64,000 nucleotides of DNA from JAPPFW01 sp965231815. GTDB taxonomy: Bacteria > Actinomycetota > Acidimicrobiia > Spongiisociales > Spongiisociaceae. Numbering within the stretch: position 1 is the first letter of the stretch; each line of letters starts with the position of its first letter. Where the stretch lies: positions 2,976,001-3,040,000 of the forward strand of contig OZ246890.1 of NCBI GenBank assembly GCA_965231815.1. The letters run 5' to 3'. Made by a program: the position numbers and the translations under genes. Shown here in pieces: positions 9,186 to 17,526 of the stretch. Below the pieces are notes generated by a model that was not told the origin of the DNA, did not search any database, and was given only the letters and a program-made list of their open reading frames with translations.

Positions 9186-9797
9186 TCACCGGTTGCCGCG
9201 GCCTCCTCTCCGTGAAGGTGACACGCCAAATATTCGGCGGACAACCCCAACGCCTCGATCCCGGTTGCCGCGGCCTCCTCTCCGTGAAGGTGACACTGCT
9301 GACGACTGCTTCGGCTTCCGGGCCGCGTTTCGACGGAGGAACCACCCAAATATCAGAAGAGCTACGCCGAACCAGAAGATCACGATGCCCGGCGCCATGA
9401 CCATGGCTCCGAAAGGGGACCCGAAGATAATCTGCAGCGCCAGGGCGGGAACAAGCAGGACCAGCCCAATCGCCACCCCGGCCAGTCCTATCCTGTTCGG
9501 CCAATGCCATGTGACGGTCACGGCCCTGTACCTTTCGACAATGCGCCGCGCCGCGCCAATAGCCGCAGCACGTCGGCGGGATTCCACGAACAGGATTGTT
9601 CCGAGCCCGCCTAGAAGCAGCACCCCACCCATTGTCCTGATCGTCGCGCCGAAGCCCACACCGTAATTGTCCTGTAGAACGATCCCTGACACGACCAGGA
9701 TGATTCCGATCGCCGTCGCGGCCGACCCAAGAATGTCGGACGTGCTCTGCTCCCGGAGCGCGGCAAGCAACTTGTCCGCCATCTTCGATAGGAACAT
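9186..9797 (-). CDS. small membrane protein with a repeat-encoded Arg-rich tail
   Basis: 203 residues with about four hydrophobic segments (near 24-44, 50-68, 102-122 and 130-152) and an odd basic C-terminus. The last 35 residues hold a twelve-residue Ser/Arg/Gly block twice, each encoded by an exact 36-bp DNA repeat. The natural protein may have ended before the repeats, near the charged RRNAARKPKQ. ATG 9797 has an AAGGA-type ribosome site. No family recognised; probably expressed with the neighbouring membrane protein. Confidence 0.5.
   Translation of the reverse strand: MFLSKMADKLLAALREQSTSDILGSAATAIGIILVVSGIVLQDNYGVGFGATIRTMGGVLLLGGLGTILFVESRRRAAAIGAARRIVERYRAVTVTWHWPNRIGLAGVAIGLVLLVPALALQIIFGSPFGAMVMAPGIVIFWFGVALLIFGWFLRRNAARKPKQSSAVSPSRRGGRGNRDRGVGVVRRIFGVSPSRRGGRGNR
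9189..9296. repeat. two exact 36-bp direct repeats separated by 36 bp
   Basis: Copies at 9189-9224 and 9261-9296 are identical over 36 bases, with a 36-base unique spacer between them (9225-9260). No third copy is visible one period (72 bp) on either side. Repeat and spacer lengths equal those of a minimal CRISPR unit, but there are no cas genes in the window and the repeats lie inside an open reading frame in multiples of three. An intragenic duplication is an equally good explanation. Confidence 0.55.
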
Positions 9798-9945
9798 ATC
9801 TGCTATCCTTCGTCCACTGGACGGACTCCCTTTGACGTCCGACGAGTGCCATAAGTGTAGACAGGGCCGGCTGGGTTAAGGAAAGACATTGTGGCTCCGC
9901 GATTTCGTGGGTTTTGGGCGTTCTGGCGCCGGTGTGGCGGTCATG

Positions 9946-10246
9946 TTACGAGGAGCCCTCGGGTTGCGTGGTTTTGGTAGTTGGTGAACCCGTGAGCGAC
10001 GCGTCGTAGGACTTGGAGCAGGTTGTTGATCCCCTCGAGTGGTCCGTTGGATGCTCGTCTGCCGGGGTGGTAGGCCAGTATTTCTTGGTCCCAGGCGATG
10101 ATCTTGTCCACGACGCCGTGGTATTCGGGGATCTGGCCGCTGTCGTAGAGGTCGGCGAACCGTTCCACATCGCATGACGCGCAGCCGGGCGGCGTCGGTC
10201 TGCCGTCCACAGTTTCGCCGGCGCAGGGGACGATACCTCCCCGCAA
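9946..10246 (-). pseudogene. ISL3-family transposase, C-terminal fragment
   Basis: About 100 codons of a DDE transposase tail. The diagnostic blocks are IIAWDQEILAYH, RRASNGPLEGINNLL and RRVAHGFTNYQNHATR, matching the end of ISL3 transposases, where the last catalytic Glu lies near the SNGPLEG block. The N-terminal half is absent and the leading residues are not transposase-like. The rest of 9798-10265 holds no other gene that I can support. It is a second transposition relic within the island. Confidence 0.65.
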
Positions 10247-10265
10247 TGTATGCTATGTTTGTGGC

Positions 10266-10526
10266 ATGACTAGACCACGCCTAAGCACCACGGTCGACTC
10301 GAAGCTCCTTGATAGAGCGCGTCGCGTTCGGGACTGGCCGAACAACGCCGCGATGATTGATGCCGCTCTTACGGCGCTGATCGACCGCCACCGGCAAGCT
10401 GAGATAGATGCTTCCTACGGAGCGTACGACAGCATGCCGCTCGATGAGCCTGACGAGTGGGGAAGCTTGGCCTCTTTTCATGCCGCTAACTCGTTGCATG
10501 GGAGATCGGCAATTGATGGCCGATAG
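10266..10526 (+). CDS. mazE: MazE5-like antitoxin
   Basis: 86 residues. The N-terminal PRLSTTVDSKLLDRARRV would be the DNA-binding part. The C-terminal DASYGAYDS and DEPDEWGSLASF blocks closely match Mycobacterium MazE5-type antitoxins, whose tail wraps the toxin. It precedes the mazF-like gene by 9 bases, the standard antitoxin-first arrangement. It is probably autoregulated by binding its own promoter, but I cannot pick out the operator with confidence. It lies near the right end of the tRNA-Leu island, a typical place for an element-stabilising addiction module. Confidence 0.82.
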   Translation: MTRPRLSTTVDSKLLDRARRVRDWPNNAAMIDAALTALIDRHRQAEIDASYGAYDSMPLDEPDEWGSLASFHAANSLHGRSAIDGR

Positions 10527-10535
10527 GGATGGGCG

Positions 10536-10865
10536 ATGTTGAGTCCGACGCCGAGGAGGGGTGAAGTCTGGTGGTGGGAGTCCGCGCATATCGGGATTCG
10601 GCCCGTCGTAGTGCTGTCTCGGGATGCGGCTGTGGCAATGCGACGGATGGCCATCGTGGCGCCTTGCACGACGAATGTCCGGGGCATTCCCAGCGAAGTC
10701 GTTCTCGAACCCGGAGACGACCCGGTACCCGCCGCCTCCGCCATCAATCTGGACTCTCTGGAGAACGTTCCGATTGCTCTTCTGGTAAAGCGGCTCGGCC
10801 TGCTGAGCGACGAGCGCATGCGGGCGGTGTGCACGGCGCTGAAAATCGCCGTAGCCTGCGACTGA
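10536..10865 (+). CDS. mazF: MazF-type endoribonuclease toxin
   Basis: 109 residues with the MazF/PemK fold. RRGEVWWWES is the first strand. RPVVVLSRDAAV and MAIVAPCTTNVRGIPSEV follow; the Arg and Thr of these segments form the RNase site in the family. NLDSLENVP precedes the C-terminal helix. It would cleave mRNA when free of MazE. It appears intact and follows the antitoxin directly, so the module is likely functional. Confidence 0.84.
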   Translation: MLSPTPRRGEVWWWESAHIGIRPVVVLSRDAAVAMRRMAIVAPCTTNVRGIPSEVVLEPGDDPVPAASAINLDSLENVPIALLVKRLGLLSDERMRAVCTALKIAVACD

Positions 10866-11146
10866 TTCCATACGCACGGCCCTATCTTGCAGACCTGTGG
10901 CTTCCAAGGTCTCTAGCCCTGATTATTCAGGTTTCCCACACACCGAAGCATGTATCGCCAGTTCAAGCCGAGTATTGGGAGAAACCTACCGTTCACCCCA
11001 CAGGTGAATTTCCACACTGGACCGGGACGGGGGAAACGCCGATAGTCGTATTGCCTGGTCAGGGCGCGAATATGGTCTACTCCACTCATCTCCCAAACCC
11101 TCATCCATGAATAATCGGGGCTAAACCGGAGCCGCGGAGGGTGTAA

Positions 11147-11170
11147 GGGTTCGAGTCCCATTCCCGGTAC
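11147..11170 (+). repeat. att-type direct repeat (right copy), island boundary
   Basis: Perfect 24-base copy of the tRNA-Leu 3' end (4770-4793). Only the T-arm and 3' acceptor strand are present, so no second tRNA exists here. It fixes the right edge of the island at about 11.17 kb. The surrounding stretch between mazF and the SnoaL-like gene (10866-11260) contains no gene that I can support; the open frames there lack homology and ribosome sites. Confidence 0.7.
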
Positions 11171-11260
11171 CGAGTTGGGTTCGGCCGCCGAGCCTACATG
11201 GAGAAACGGAAACCCCCCGACCAGGATGTACCTTCCCCCTTGTGATGCCGCTCGGCCCTG

Positions 11261-11641
11261 TTAGTAGGCGCGGACCTCGGCGATCTTGCCTTTCCGGAAG
11301 GTATATATGTAGACCTCGGGGGCGTCAAGAGGTTCACCCACCTCCCTTCCGGCAAACGGTCGAGTGGCCGTGCCGCGGGCGATCACTTCCAACGCGATGG
11401 TCTCGCCGGTCCCGTATATGCCGATCACATCGTTGCTGAATCCGTCCAAAGCGTCGAAAGCGTCCTCGATCCATTTACCCACCGCATGTGCGCCTCTCAG
11501 GCGCCGCCCGAAGCGGATGATCTCCACCTGCACGTCGTCCGTGTAGTAAGAGACGAAGCGCTTGATATCCGACTGGTTGAGGGCGTCGACCATGGCCGCC
11601 ACCACCGCCCGGTTGCCGGAATCCTGAGCGGGGGTAGTCAA
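11261..11641 (-). CDS. SnoaL/NTF2-like domain protein
   Basis: About 126 residues with the cone-shaped NTF2-like fold pattern. The opening helix VVAAMVDALNQSD is followed by FVSYYTDDVQVEI, the strand LEVIARGTATRP, and the ending YIYTFRKGKIAEVRAY. Family members include polyketide cyclases, isomerases and small hydrolases, so the function is open. The start is a TTG overlapping the upstream stop (TTGA); longer in-frame starts run deep into the upstream gene. It is the last gene of the long minus-strand operon and may act on a pathway intermediate. Confidence 0.68.
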   Translation of the reverse strand: MTTPAQDSGNRAVVAAMVDALNQSDIKRFVSYYTDDVQVEIIRFGRRLRGAHAVGKWIEDAFDALDGFSNDVIGIYGTGETIALEVIARGTATRPFAGREVGEPLDAPEVYIYTFRKGKIAEVRAY

Positions 11642-12435
11642 GCGATGGGATCCATATCGAAGGCTTCGAGGTGGTGAGCGGGGAGGAGTCGGGTACCCGC
11701 CTCGTCGCGTATGCGGACCACGCTGTTGTAAGCGTCGAACAGGTCGGTGTGGCCTCCCGGGGGAATCACCTCGTACTTGGCGGTCTTCAGTATCTCGGGG
11801 TCCGGGAAGTAATTCTCCCATATCGTGCATAGGCCTGCGATTACGTACCGTCCGCGGGCGGTTTCCACCGCGATCGATTGGCCTCCCGGTGTATGGCCGG
11901 GGGTGAAGAGTACGTCCAGTCCGGGAACCAATTGTTGATCACCCTCCGTGAGTTCAAGACCCGCCGTGGCCATTTCCCGGTAGCGGTAGTCGGGCGCGAA
12001 ACCCGAGGCGATGAACGGGTGGGGCGGCAGTGCATCCCACTCCTTCCGTTGCACGATGACCCTGGCCTTCGGAAACAGGGGGAGGTTCATGCAGTGGTCC
12101 CAATCGAGGTGGGTGAGGACGATGAAGTCGATGTCGGCGGTAGCAAGCCCTCGATCGGCCAGCAGTTGGTCGAGAGGGCGGATGTTGATCACATCAGCGA
12201 ACTCCTCACCGGCGTGGCGCAGTTTGTTCTCGCCGGGCGGCTTGATGTGGCCGGTGTACTCCTCGGCGCTGCACCCGACATCCACCAGCACGTTCAGACC
12301 ACGTTCGGAGTCCTGGATCAGCCAGGAAACGTAAGGAAGGTCGATCTTCTCCCCGAAGTTGTGGAGGAACGTGAACCGTGACATCTCCCGCTGCGGTCCG
12401 TAGGCCATAACCAGCGGAGTGATCGTAAAGGGCAT
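11638..12435 (-). CDS. metallo-beta-lactamase fold hydrolase, N-acyl-lactonase-like
   Basis: 265 residues. The metal-binding signature is THLDWDHCMN, the lactonase-type HxxWDH variant, followed by FTPGHTPGGQ with a further His, then AGLCTIWENY and the final LLPAHHLEAF. This pattern is typical of the AHL-lactonase / quercetinase-like branch, which opens lactones or cyclic esters. The ATG at 12435 lies 2 bases after the stop of the upstream amidohydrolase, with a GGAGGT ribosome site inside that gene's end. A longer frame to 12507 would overlap it and was rejected. A ring-opening role in the operon is inference. Confidence 0.77.
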   Translation of the reverse strand: MPFTITPLVMAYGPQREMSRFTFLHNFGEKIDLPYVSWLIQDSERGLNVLVDVGCSAEEYTGHIKPPGENKLRHAGEEFADVINIRPLDQLLADRGLATADIDFIVLTHLDWDHCMNLPLFPKARVIVQRKEWDALPPHPFIASGFAPDYRYREMATAGLELTEGDQQLVPGLDVLFTPGHTPGGQSIAVETARGRYVIAGLCTIWENYFPDPEILKTAKYEVIPPGGHTDLFDAYNSVVRIRDEAGTRLLPAHHLEAFDMDPIA

Positions 12436-12437
12436 GT

Positions 12438-13997
12438 CTAATTTACCTCCGGAGGGGGGACTTGAGCGTTGTAGGTATAGGCGGGGGTGAGCGGCTTGAG
12501 CGCCCACTCGCGATAGAAGTCGAGGACGTAGGGCTCCACGTCAGCGGCTAGCCGTGCCTCACGAGCACCCTGCGCGGTCGCCACCCAGAGCCTCTCCCTG
12601 CCGGCCTCGGCGAAGTCGGCCAAGACCCGCTGCTCGTCGACGGTGGTGAAGCGCCCATCGTCGAGGACGATCCGCCCCGCGATCATCACCGTCTCCAAGT
12701 CGGCGCCGGTGGCCCGGTCAAGAAGAACGTCAAGGATTGGAATCGACCCGTATTTCGGTTGGGGCCAGAGAAGGCGATCCTTGTCGAGTACCAGCAGATC
12801 GGCCTCCTTCCCGACAGCCAGGGATCCAAGGGCGGCCTCTTGCCGGATCGCCCGAGCGCCACTGGAAGCAGCACTGCGCAGTACCTCCAGCGAGTCCAGG
12901 CGCCCTATTTCCAACTCGGCGGGGATGCGCTGCAGGTACATGGCCAGACGCAGTTCCTGGAAGAAGTCCTCCACATCCGAGAAGGAGATCGAGTCGGTCC
13001 CGAACGCCAGCGCGGCCCCCGAATCGAGGATGTCGCGAGCCCTGGCGATACCTGTGCTGAGACGCAGGTTGGAGCCGGGGTTGTTGACCGCCACGGCGCC
13101 GGTGTCGGCCAGGATGCGGATGTCCTCGTCGGTCGCCCACACGAAGTGGGCACAGCTCACGTCCGGTCCCAAGACTCCGATGTCGGCCAGCCTCCGCATA
13201 GCGGTCTTGCCGTAGGCCTCGAGGTTGAACAGCATCTCGGACCGGGTCTCGAGTAGATGGGTCGTGATGCCAGTGTCGTACTCATCCGCCAGGCGGCGAT
13301 TCAGCTTGTAAAGATCGTCGGAACATGCCGGCGTCCAGTCCGGGGCCAGGATGACGCGGATGCGTCCGTCGTGGCCGTCCCACTCGGCGTGGACCCGGCG
13401 GTAGGAGGCGACCACGTCATCGGTGGGCCAGGCGTATCCCATCGTCGACTCCCGCACCCGGCGGGCTAGATCGGCGGGCAGCGCCGCCAGAAAATCCTCG
13501 TCGGGGGCATGGACGTAGATGTTCTGATCGCGGGTCACCATGCCGAGAGCGACCCGCATCCCGATCGTTCGGTAGGCGTCCAGGATCGGAGGATTCCCGA
13601 AGTCGGCAAGGGAGGGGTTGCCGTAGTTGAAGTCCACGGCGCCGGTCTGGCCGCCCCGGATGGCCCGCATCAGCGCCACCAGGATGATGGTCCTGATGTC
13701 CTCATCGCTGAGGGCGCGGCGGAAGATGCGGGTGTTCATCCGCTCGAAGACGTATTGGAACAGGCCGGGCGAACCGGCCCCCATCGAGTGGAAGTGCCCG
13801 TTGATGAAGCCGGGCATGACGAGGCGCCGGGGTGAGCCGACCACCCGGTCGAACGGACCCCGCTTCTCGAGATCCTCACGGCGCCCCAGCGCGGTGACCT
13901 GGCGGTCTTCGACGATCAGAGCGCCGTCGTCGACGATGTCCCGGCCGTCGCCGGCCAGCGCAACGACCGGATCCCCGACTACGAGCAGGCGGCTCAC
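12438..13997 (-). CDS. AtzA/SsnA-type amidohydrolase, paralogue 1
   Basis: 519 residues of the amidohydrolase superfamily (aminohydrolase / chlorohydrolase branch). It has an N-terminal beta-sandwich strand, then metal ligands MPGFINGHFHS, a His in TTHLLETRSEM, a His in CAHFVWATDEDI and Asp in FGTDSISFSD. GSLAVGKEADLLVLD closes the sandwich. Relatives deaminate or dechlorinate N-heterocycles or guanidines. It shares a distinctive C-terminal tail (EPYVLDFYREW, then PAYTYN) with two other paralogues in the window. It sits between a TenA-like gene and a lactonase-like gene in one operon. Confidence 0.85.
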   Translation of the reverse strand: MSRLLVVGDPVVALAGDGRDIVDDGALIVEDRQVTALGRREDLEKRGPFDRVVGSPRRLVMPGFINGHFHSMGAGSPGLFQYVFERMNTRIFRRALSDEDIRTIILVALMRAIRGGQTGAVDFNYGNPSLADFGNPPILDAYRTIGMRVALGMVTRDQNIYVHAPDEDFLAALPADLARRVRESTMGYAWPTDDVVASYRRVHAEWDGHDGRIRVILAPDWTPACSDDLYKLNRRLADEYDTGITTHLLETRSEMLFNLEAYGKTAMRRLADIGVLGPDVSCAHFVWATDEDIRILADTGAVAVNNPGSNLRLSTGIARARDILDSGAALAFGTDSISFSDVEDFFQELRLAMYLQRIPAELEIGRLDSLEVLRSAASSGARAIRQEAALGSLAVGKEADLLVLDKDRLLWPQPKYGSIPILDVLLDRATGADLETVMIAGRIVLDDGRFTTVDEQRVLADFAEAGRERLWVATAQGAREARLAADVEPYVLDFYREWALKPLTPAYTYNAQVPPPEVN

Positions 13998-14010
13998 GGG
14001 TCGCGCCGAC

Positions 14011-14658
14011 CTAGCCGAGGGGCCATTGCTCGAGGTTGTAGGCCATGTCCCAGAACCGGTACTCGTAGTTGGTGCTGATAATGAAGTTGTCGAGCATCTG
14101 CCGGCGCCGCTCGTCGGACAGGTCCTCGGAGTACTTGTCCACGAAAGCGCGGTAGTTGGCCACTAGTTCGTTGTGTTCGGTGCTCATGTAGAACTCCCAC
14201 CACTCGGCGGGCGCTCCCTGGAGGTCGGCGCTGCGGAGTTGTATGCCGATCTCGTCGTAGGTCCACGGACACGGCATGAACGACCCGAGATACTCGACCG
14301 GGTCCTTCGTCCACACCAGGTTGAGGATGTGGCGGGTGTAGGCATGGCAGGTGGGGGCGATCCGGGCCCCGGGCCGGCCGCCGACCCGGCGCAACATGTC
14401 CTCCTGGTGGTGCAGTTCGTCCACCACCATCGCGGTGCGGCTCAGGAAGAAGTCCCTGATCTCGTTGTTGTGGGCCTTGGCGGTGGCGATCGACCGGCAC
14501 TTCACCACGTTGTTGATGTAGTGGGTGTTCTGCTCGAAGTAGAAGGCAAGGCGCTCGTCGGATAGGGTTCCGGCCGCCAAGTCCTGAAGGAAGGGGTGCT
14601 CGTATATCCTCTCCCACATGTCCTTAGCCTGCTCGTACATGTAGTGGGTCCAGCTCAT
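14011..14658 (-). CDS. TenA/thiaminase-II-like protein, paralogue 1
   Basis: 215 residues, all helical, normal length for TenA. By alignment from memory with Bacillus subtilis TenA, the catalytic Cys135 (FMPCPWTYDEIG), Glu205 (NYEYRFW), Tyr112 (HAYTRH) and Tyr163 positions are kept. The pyrimidine-binding Asp44 is Asn (FYFEQN). TenA hydrolyses aminomethyl-pyrimidines or thiamine. The Asn change, repeated in both other paralogues, suggests a different substrate. It is encoded directly upstream of amidohydrolase 1 in the same operon (13-base gap). Confidence 0.8.
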   Translation of the reverse strand: MSWTHYMYEQAKDMWERIYEHPFLQDLAAGTLSDERLAFYFEQNTHYINNVVKCRSIATAKAHNNEIRDFFLSRTAMVVDELHHQEDMLRRVGGRPGARIAPTCHAYTRHILNLVWTKDPVEYLGSFMPCPWTYDEIGIQLRSADLQGAPAEWWEFYMSTEHNELVANYRAFVDKYSEDLSDERRRQMLDNFIISTNYEYRFWDMAYNLEQWPLG

Positions 14659-14695
14659 CGGGTCTCCTTGATCGCTTCGAATGATCCCATGCCGG

Positions 14696-15661
14696 CTATC
14701 CGGCGTCCCCGGCCGGCGGGATCCGGTAGATGCGTTCGGCGTTGCCGCCGAGGACCAGGTCGATCTCGTCGGGGCTAAGGCGGAACCCGAGTTGTTTCGC
14801 CCATTCCGGAAGCATGCGGATCATGTCCACCCATTCCTTCAACGTCATCGACACCTCGACGTTGGTCATGTCGCTACCGAACAGCAGCCGGTCGATCCCG
14901 ATGCGGTCCCTGATCCAGACGAAGGTCCGCACCAGGTCGTCGACGCCGGCCCAGTGCTGCCAGAGGCTGATCTCGAGGTGGACGTTGGTCTTGTAGATGG
15001 CCACGCTCATGGCCTCCTTCGCCCACGTCTCGAAGCGGGCGCCGTGGCCGAGTATGAACCGTACGTCGGGGAAGTCGGCCGCAGCCGAGTCCACGTACAT
15101 GGGGTGCCCGTACTTGCTCTTGAGGCGACCACCCGAGTGGCCCTGATGCAGCAGGACCGGAACGTCGTAGGTACGGCAGACTTCGTAAAGGGGATGTACG
15201 AGTTCGTCGTCCGGGTAGAAGCCGGTGGTGGGGTATAGCTTGAGTCCCAGGAAGCCCCAGTCGACGATCGCTTTCCTGAGGAACTCGGCGGCGTTGGGCC
15301 GGCGAGGATCGACCCCGCAGAATGAGTAAATGCGTCCCGGCCACATCCGGGTGAGTTCGTAGTAGCCCTCGTTCTTCTCCTCGAATGGCACTACGCCCTC
15401 GTCCCCGGTGAGGAGTCCCCTGTCCATAGGCATCGTCACCGACACATCCACGCCCGCCTCATCCATCCGGGCGATGGTCTTGGCGCCGTCCGGATCCCAG
15501 CAGTCGTCCACAGACTCCCGGTAACGGCGCTCGGCGTCCTCGGGATCCATGTCGAACCACCGAACCTGGTTCACCCAGGAGATCGGCATCGCCTTCTGGG
15601 ACTCCGGGCTCCATGAAGGTTCCCGGAAAACATGGATGTGCGCGTCCACGACACGACTCAT
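14696..15661 (-). CDS. amidohydrolase-2 family metal-dependent hydrolase, paralogue 1
   Basis: 321 residues, TIM-barrel amidohydrolase_2 (ACMSD / 2-pyrone-dicarboxylate lactonase-like). It has the N-terminal VDAHIHVF metal pair, LKLYPTTGFYPDD, VLLHQGHSGG, FILGHGARFE and the late metal Asp in LLFGSDM. Such enzymes hydrolyse or decarboxylate ring-derived carboxylates. The ATG overlaps the stop of the upstream ABC ATPase (ATGA), so it belongs to the importer operon. It is very similar to the intact gene at 47496-48464 and to the pseudogene at 41045-41721. Confidence 0.84.
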   Translation of the reverse strand: MSRVVDAHIHVFREPSWSPESQKAMPISWVNQVRWFDMDPEDAERRYRESVDDCWDPDGAKTIARMDEAGVDVSVTMPMDRGLLTGDEGVVPFEEKNEGYYELTRMWPGRIYSFCGVDPRRPNAAEFLRKAIVDWGFLGLKLYPTTGFYPDDELVHPLYEVCRTYDVPVLLHQGHSGGRLKSKYGHPMYVDSAAADFPDVRFILGHGARFETWAKEAMSVAIYKTNVHLEISLWQHWAGVDDLVRTFVWIRDRIGIDRLLFGSDMTNVEVSMTLKEWVDMIRMLPEWAKQLGFRLSPDEIDLVLGGNAERIYRIPPAGDAG

Positions 15662-16488
15662 CGGGCTTCTCCTTGCAGTCTCCTGCGACGGTAGCCATCC
15701 ATGGACGGGATGGCCGCCAGCAGTCTCTTGGTGTAGGTATCCCGGGGATCGTCGAACACCTGCCGGGTAGGTCCCTCCTCCACGATCCGGCCGTCGAACA
15801 TGACCAGCACCCGTCTGCTGAGTTGCCGTACAACGCCTAGGTCGTGGCTGATCAGCACGTAGGACATGTTCATCTTCCTCTGAAGATCGATGAGGAGTTG
15901 CATTACCTGGCCTCGTACCGACACGTCGAGCGACGAGGTGGGCTCGTCGAGGAAGACGAGCTTGGGATGCGTAGCGATGGCCCGGCCGATTCCGACCCGC
16001 TGCCGCTGGCCGCCGCTCAACTGGCCTGGATACCGATCCAGATGGAATCCTCGCATTCCGACCATGGTCATGATCTCACCGGCCCGCTCCTCCTGCTCCT
16101 CGTTGGACATCTTCAGGTGGAGTTTCAAGGGCTCGGTGACTATTTGACGTACCGTCATCCGCGGGTTGAGTGACGAATTCGGATCCTGGAATACCATCTG
16201 CATGTGCCTGTACAGACGGCGGACCCTGGGGCGGGGAATCTCGTCCACCCGCACCCCGTCGAAGCTGATCTCACCCGCTGTGGGATCGACGAGCCGGAGG
16301 ATACTTCGAGCCGTGGTCGTCTTGCCGGATCCGCTCTCGCCTACCAGGCCGACGCTCTCACCCCTGGCCACGTGGAGGTCGATATCGTCGACAGCGACGA
16401 TAGTTTGCTTGCGCGGCCAGACACCCTGGTGGAAGTGCTTGGTGAGACCACGTACCGTCAAGAGGGGGTTGGCGGGATCCGATGTCAC
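15658..16488 (-). CDS. oligopeptide/dipeptide-type ABC transporter ATPase (DppF-like)
   Basis: 276-residue ATP-binding subunit. Walker A is GESGSGKTT, the signature is QLSGGQRQRVGIGRA, Walker B is KLVFLDEPTSSLD, and the switch His is in LISHDLG. The MQMVFQDPNSSLNPRM block is typical of OppF/DppF. The GTG start overlaps the DppD-like stop (GTGA). A longer in-frame start at 16569 lies inside the upstream gene and was rejected. It powers import with the DppD-like partner. Confidence 0.88.
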   Translation of the reverse strand: MTSDPANPLLTVRGLTKHFHQGVWPRKQTIVAVDDIDLHVARGESVGLVGESGSGKTTTARSILRLVDPTAGEISFDGVRVDEIPRPRVRRLYRHMQMVFQDPNSSLNPRMTVRQIVTEPLKLHLKMSNEEQEERAGEIMTMVGMRGFHLDRYPGQLSGGQRQRVGIGRAIATHPKLVFLDEPTSSLDVSVRGQVMQLLIDLQRKMNMSYVLISHDLGVVRQLSRRVLVMFDGRIVEEGPTRQVFDDPRDTYTKRLLAAIPSMDGYRRRRLQGEAR

Positions 16489-17513
16489 TCGTTCCCTCCT
16501 TGCTCCGGACCGTCGCGCGTGATGTGAAGCGGACCGGGCATCGAGTGGTAGCGCTCGGCGAAATGGCACATCGACCCGTGTCCGGGCTCGACTTCGACTA
16601 AAGGAGGAACGGTCCGGCAGATGTCAGCGGCTGACGGGCAACGATCCTGGAAGAAACAGCCCTGAGGCAGGTTCCGGAGGTCGGGCGGGGCGCCGCGGAT
16701 GCTGTACAGATCGCCGACCCCGCCTTCGACGCTCTCGGTGGATCGCAGGAGTTCTCTCGTATACGGATTGGCGGGTCGCTCGAAGACCTGGCTAATGTCA
16801 CCGAACTCCATCGTCCGGCCGGCGTACATGACCGCCACGTTGTCGCAAAGCTCGCCGACCACCCCCAGATCGTGGGTGATCAGAAGGACGGTGAGTCCCA
16901 TCGACTCGACCAGATCCCGGAGCATGGAGATAATCTCCGCCTGCACCGTCACATCGAGCCCGGTGGTGGGCTCATCCAGGATCAGGAGTTTCGGGGGGTG
17001 GATCACGGCTAGGGCCACCATCACTCGCTGGGCCATGCCACCGCTCAGTTCGTGTGCGTATTGTCGGATCGTGCGCTGCGGATCGGCGATTCGTACCCGT
17101 TCCAGGACCCGGAGCGACGCATGCCGGGCCTCTTCCTTGGTGACCTCGGTATGGGTGCGTAGTGCCCTCCCGAGTTGCTCCCCTACGGTGAACACCGGGT
17201 TGAGGGCTGCCTTGGGATCTTGGAAGGCGATGCCGACGCCGTCTCCCCGGAAGAGTTCCATCCGCTCCTCCGGCCAGGTAAGGACATCCTCCCCCCGGAA
17301 CAGGACCCGGCCGGACACGTACCGGAAGTTCTCGGGCATCAACCGGGGGATGTTGAGGGCGGTCATGGTCTTTCCCGAGCCTGTCTCACCCACCAGCCCG
17401 GTCACGGTCCCTTCCTCGATGGGCAAGTTCACGCCGTTGATAGCTCGAACATCACCACCGATAGTGTCGAAATAGCCCTTGAGGTCCTGTATCTCCACCA
17501 GGTTGGCGGCCAT
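16485..17513 (-). CDS. oligopeptide/dipeptide-type ABC transporter ATPase (DppD-like)
   Basis: 342 residues. Walker A is GETGSGKTM, the signature ELSGGMAQRVMVALA, Walker B LLILDEPTTGLD, switch LITHDLG. After residue 260 it has the OppD/DppD C-terminal domain, with the Cys-rich GCFFQDRCPSAADIC that binds an iron-sulfur cluster in characterised relatives. It is coupled to the DppF-like gene and separated from the permease by 13 bases. Confidence 0.89.
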   Translation of the reverse strand: MAANLVEIQDLKGYFDTIGGDVRAINGVNLPIEEGTVTGLVGETGSGKTMTALNIPRLMPENFRYVSGRVLFRGEDVLTWPEERMELFRGDGVGIAFQDPKAALNPVFTVGEQLGRALRTHTEVTKEEARHASLRVLERVRIADPQRTIRQYAHELSGGMAQRVMVALAVIHPPKLLILDEPTTGLDVTVQAEIISMLRDLVESMGLTVLLITHDLGVVGELCDNVAVMYAGRTMEFGDISQVFERPANPYTRELLRSTESVEGGVGDLYSIRGAPPDLRNLPQGCFFQDRCPSAADICRTVPPLVEVEPGHGSMCHFAERYHSMPGPLHITRDGPEQGGNE

Positions 17514-17526
17514 CAGGGCTCCCTCG

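Noticed and set aside
9189..9296. Calling a CRISPR array
   Set aside because: Only two repeats, no cas genes, and the repeats are in frame within an open reading frame; reported as a repeat only.
10913..11161. Minus-strand frame of 82 codons
   Set aside because: No homology recognised, no ribosome site, and it spans the att repeat.
11131..11175. Second tRNA-Leu gene
   Set aside because: Only the T-arm and 3' acceptor strand are present; the 5' half and anticodon arm are missing.
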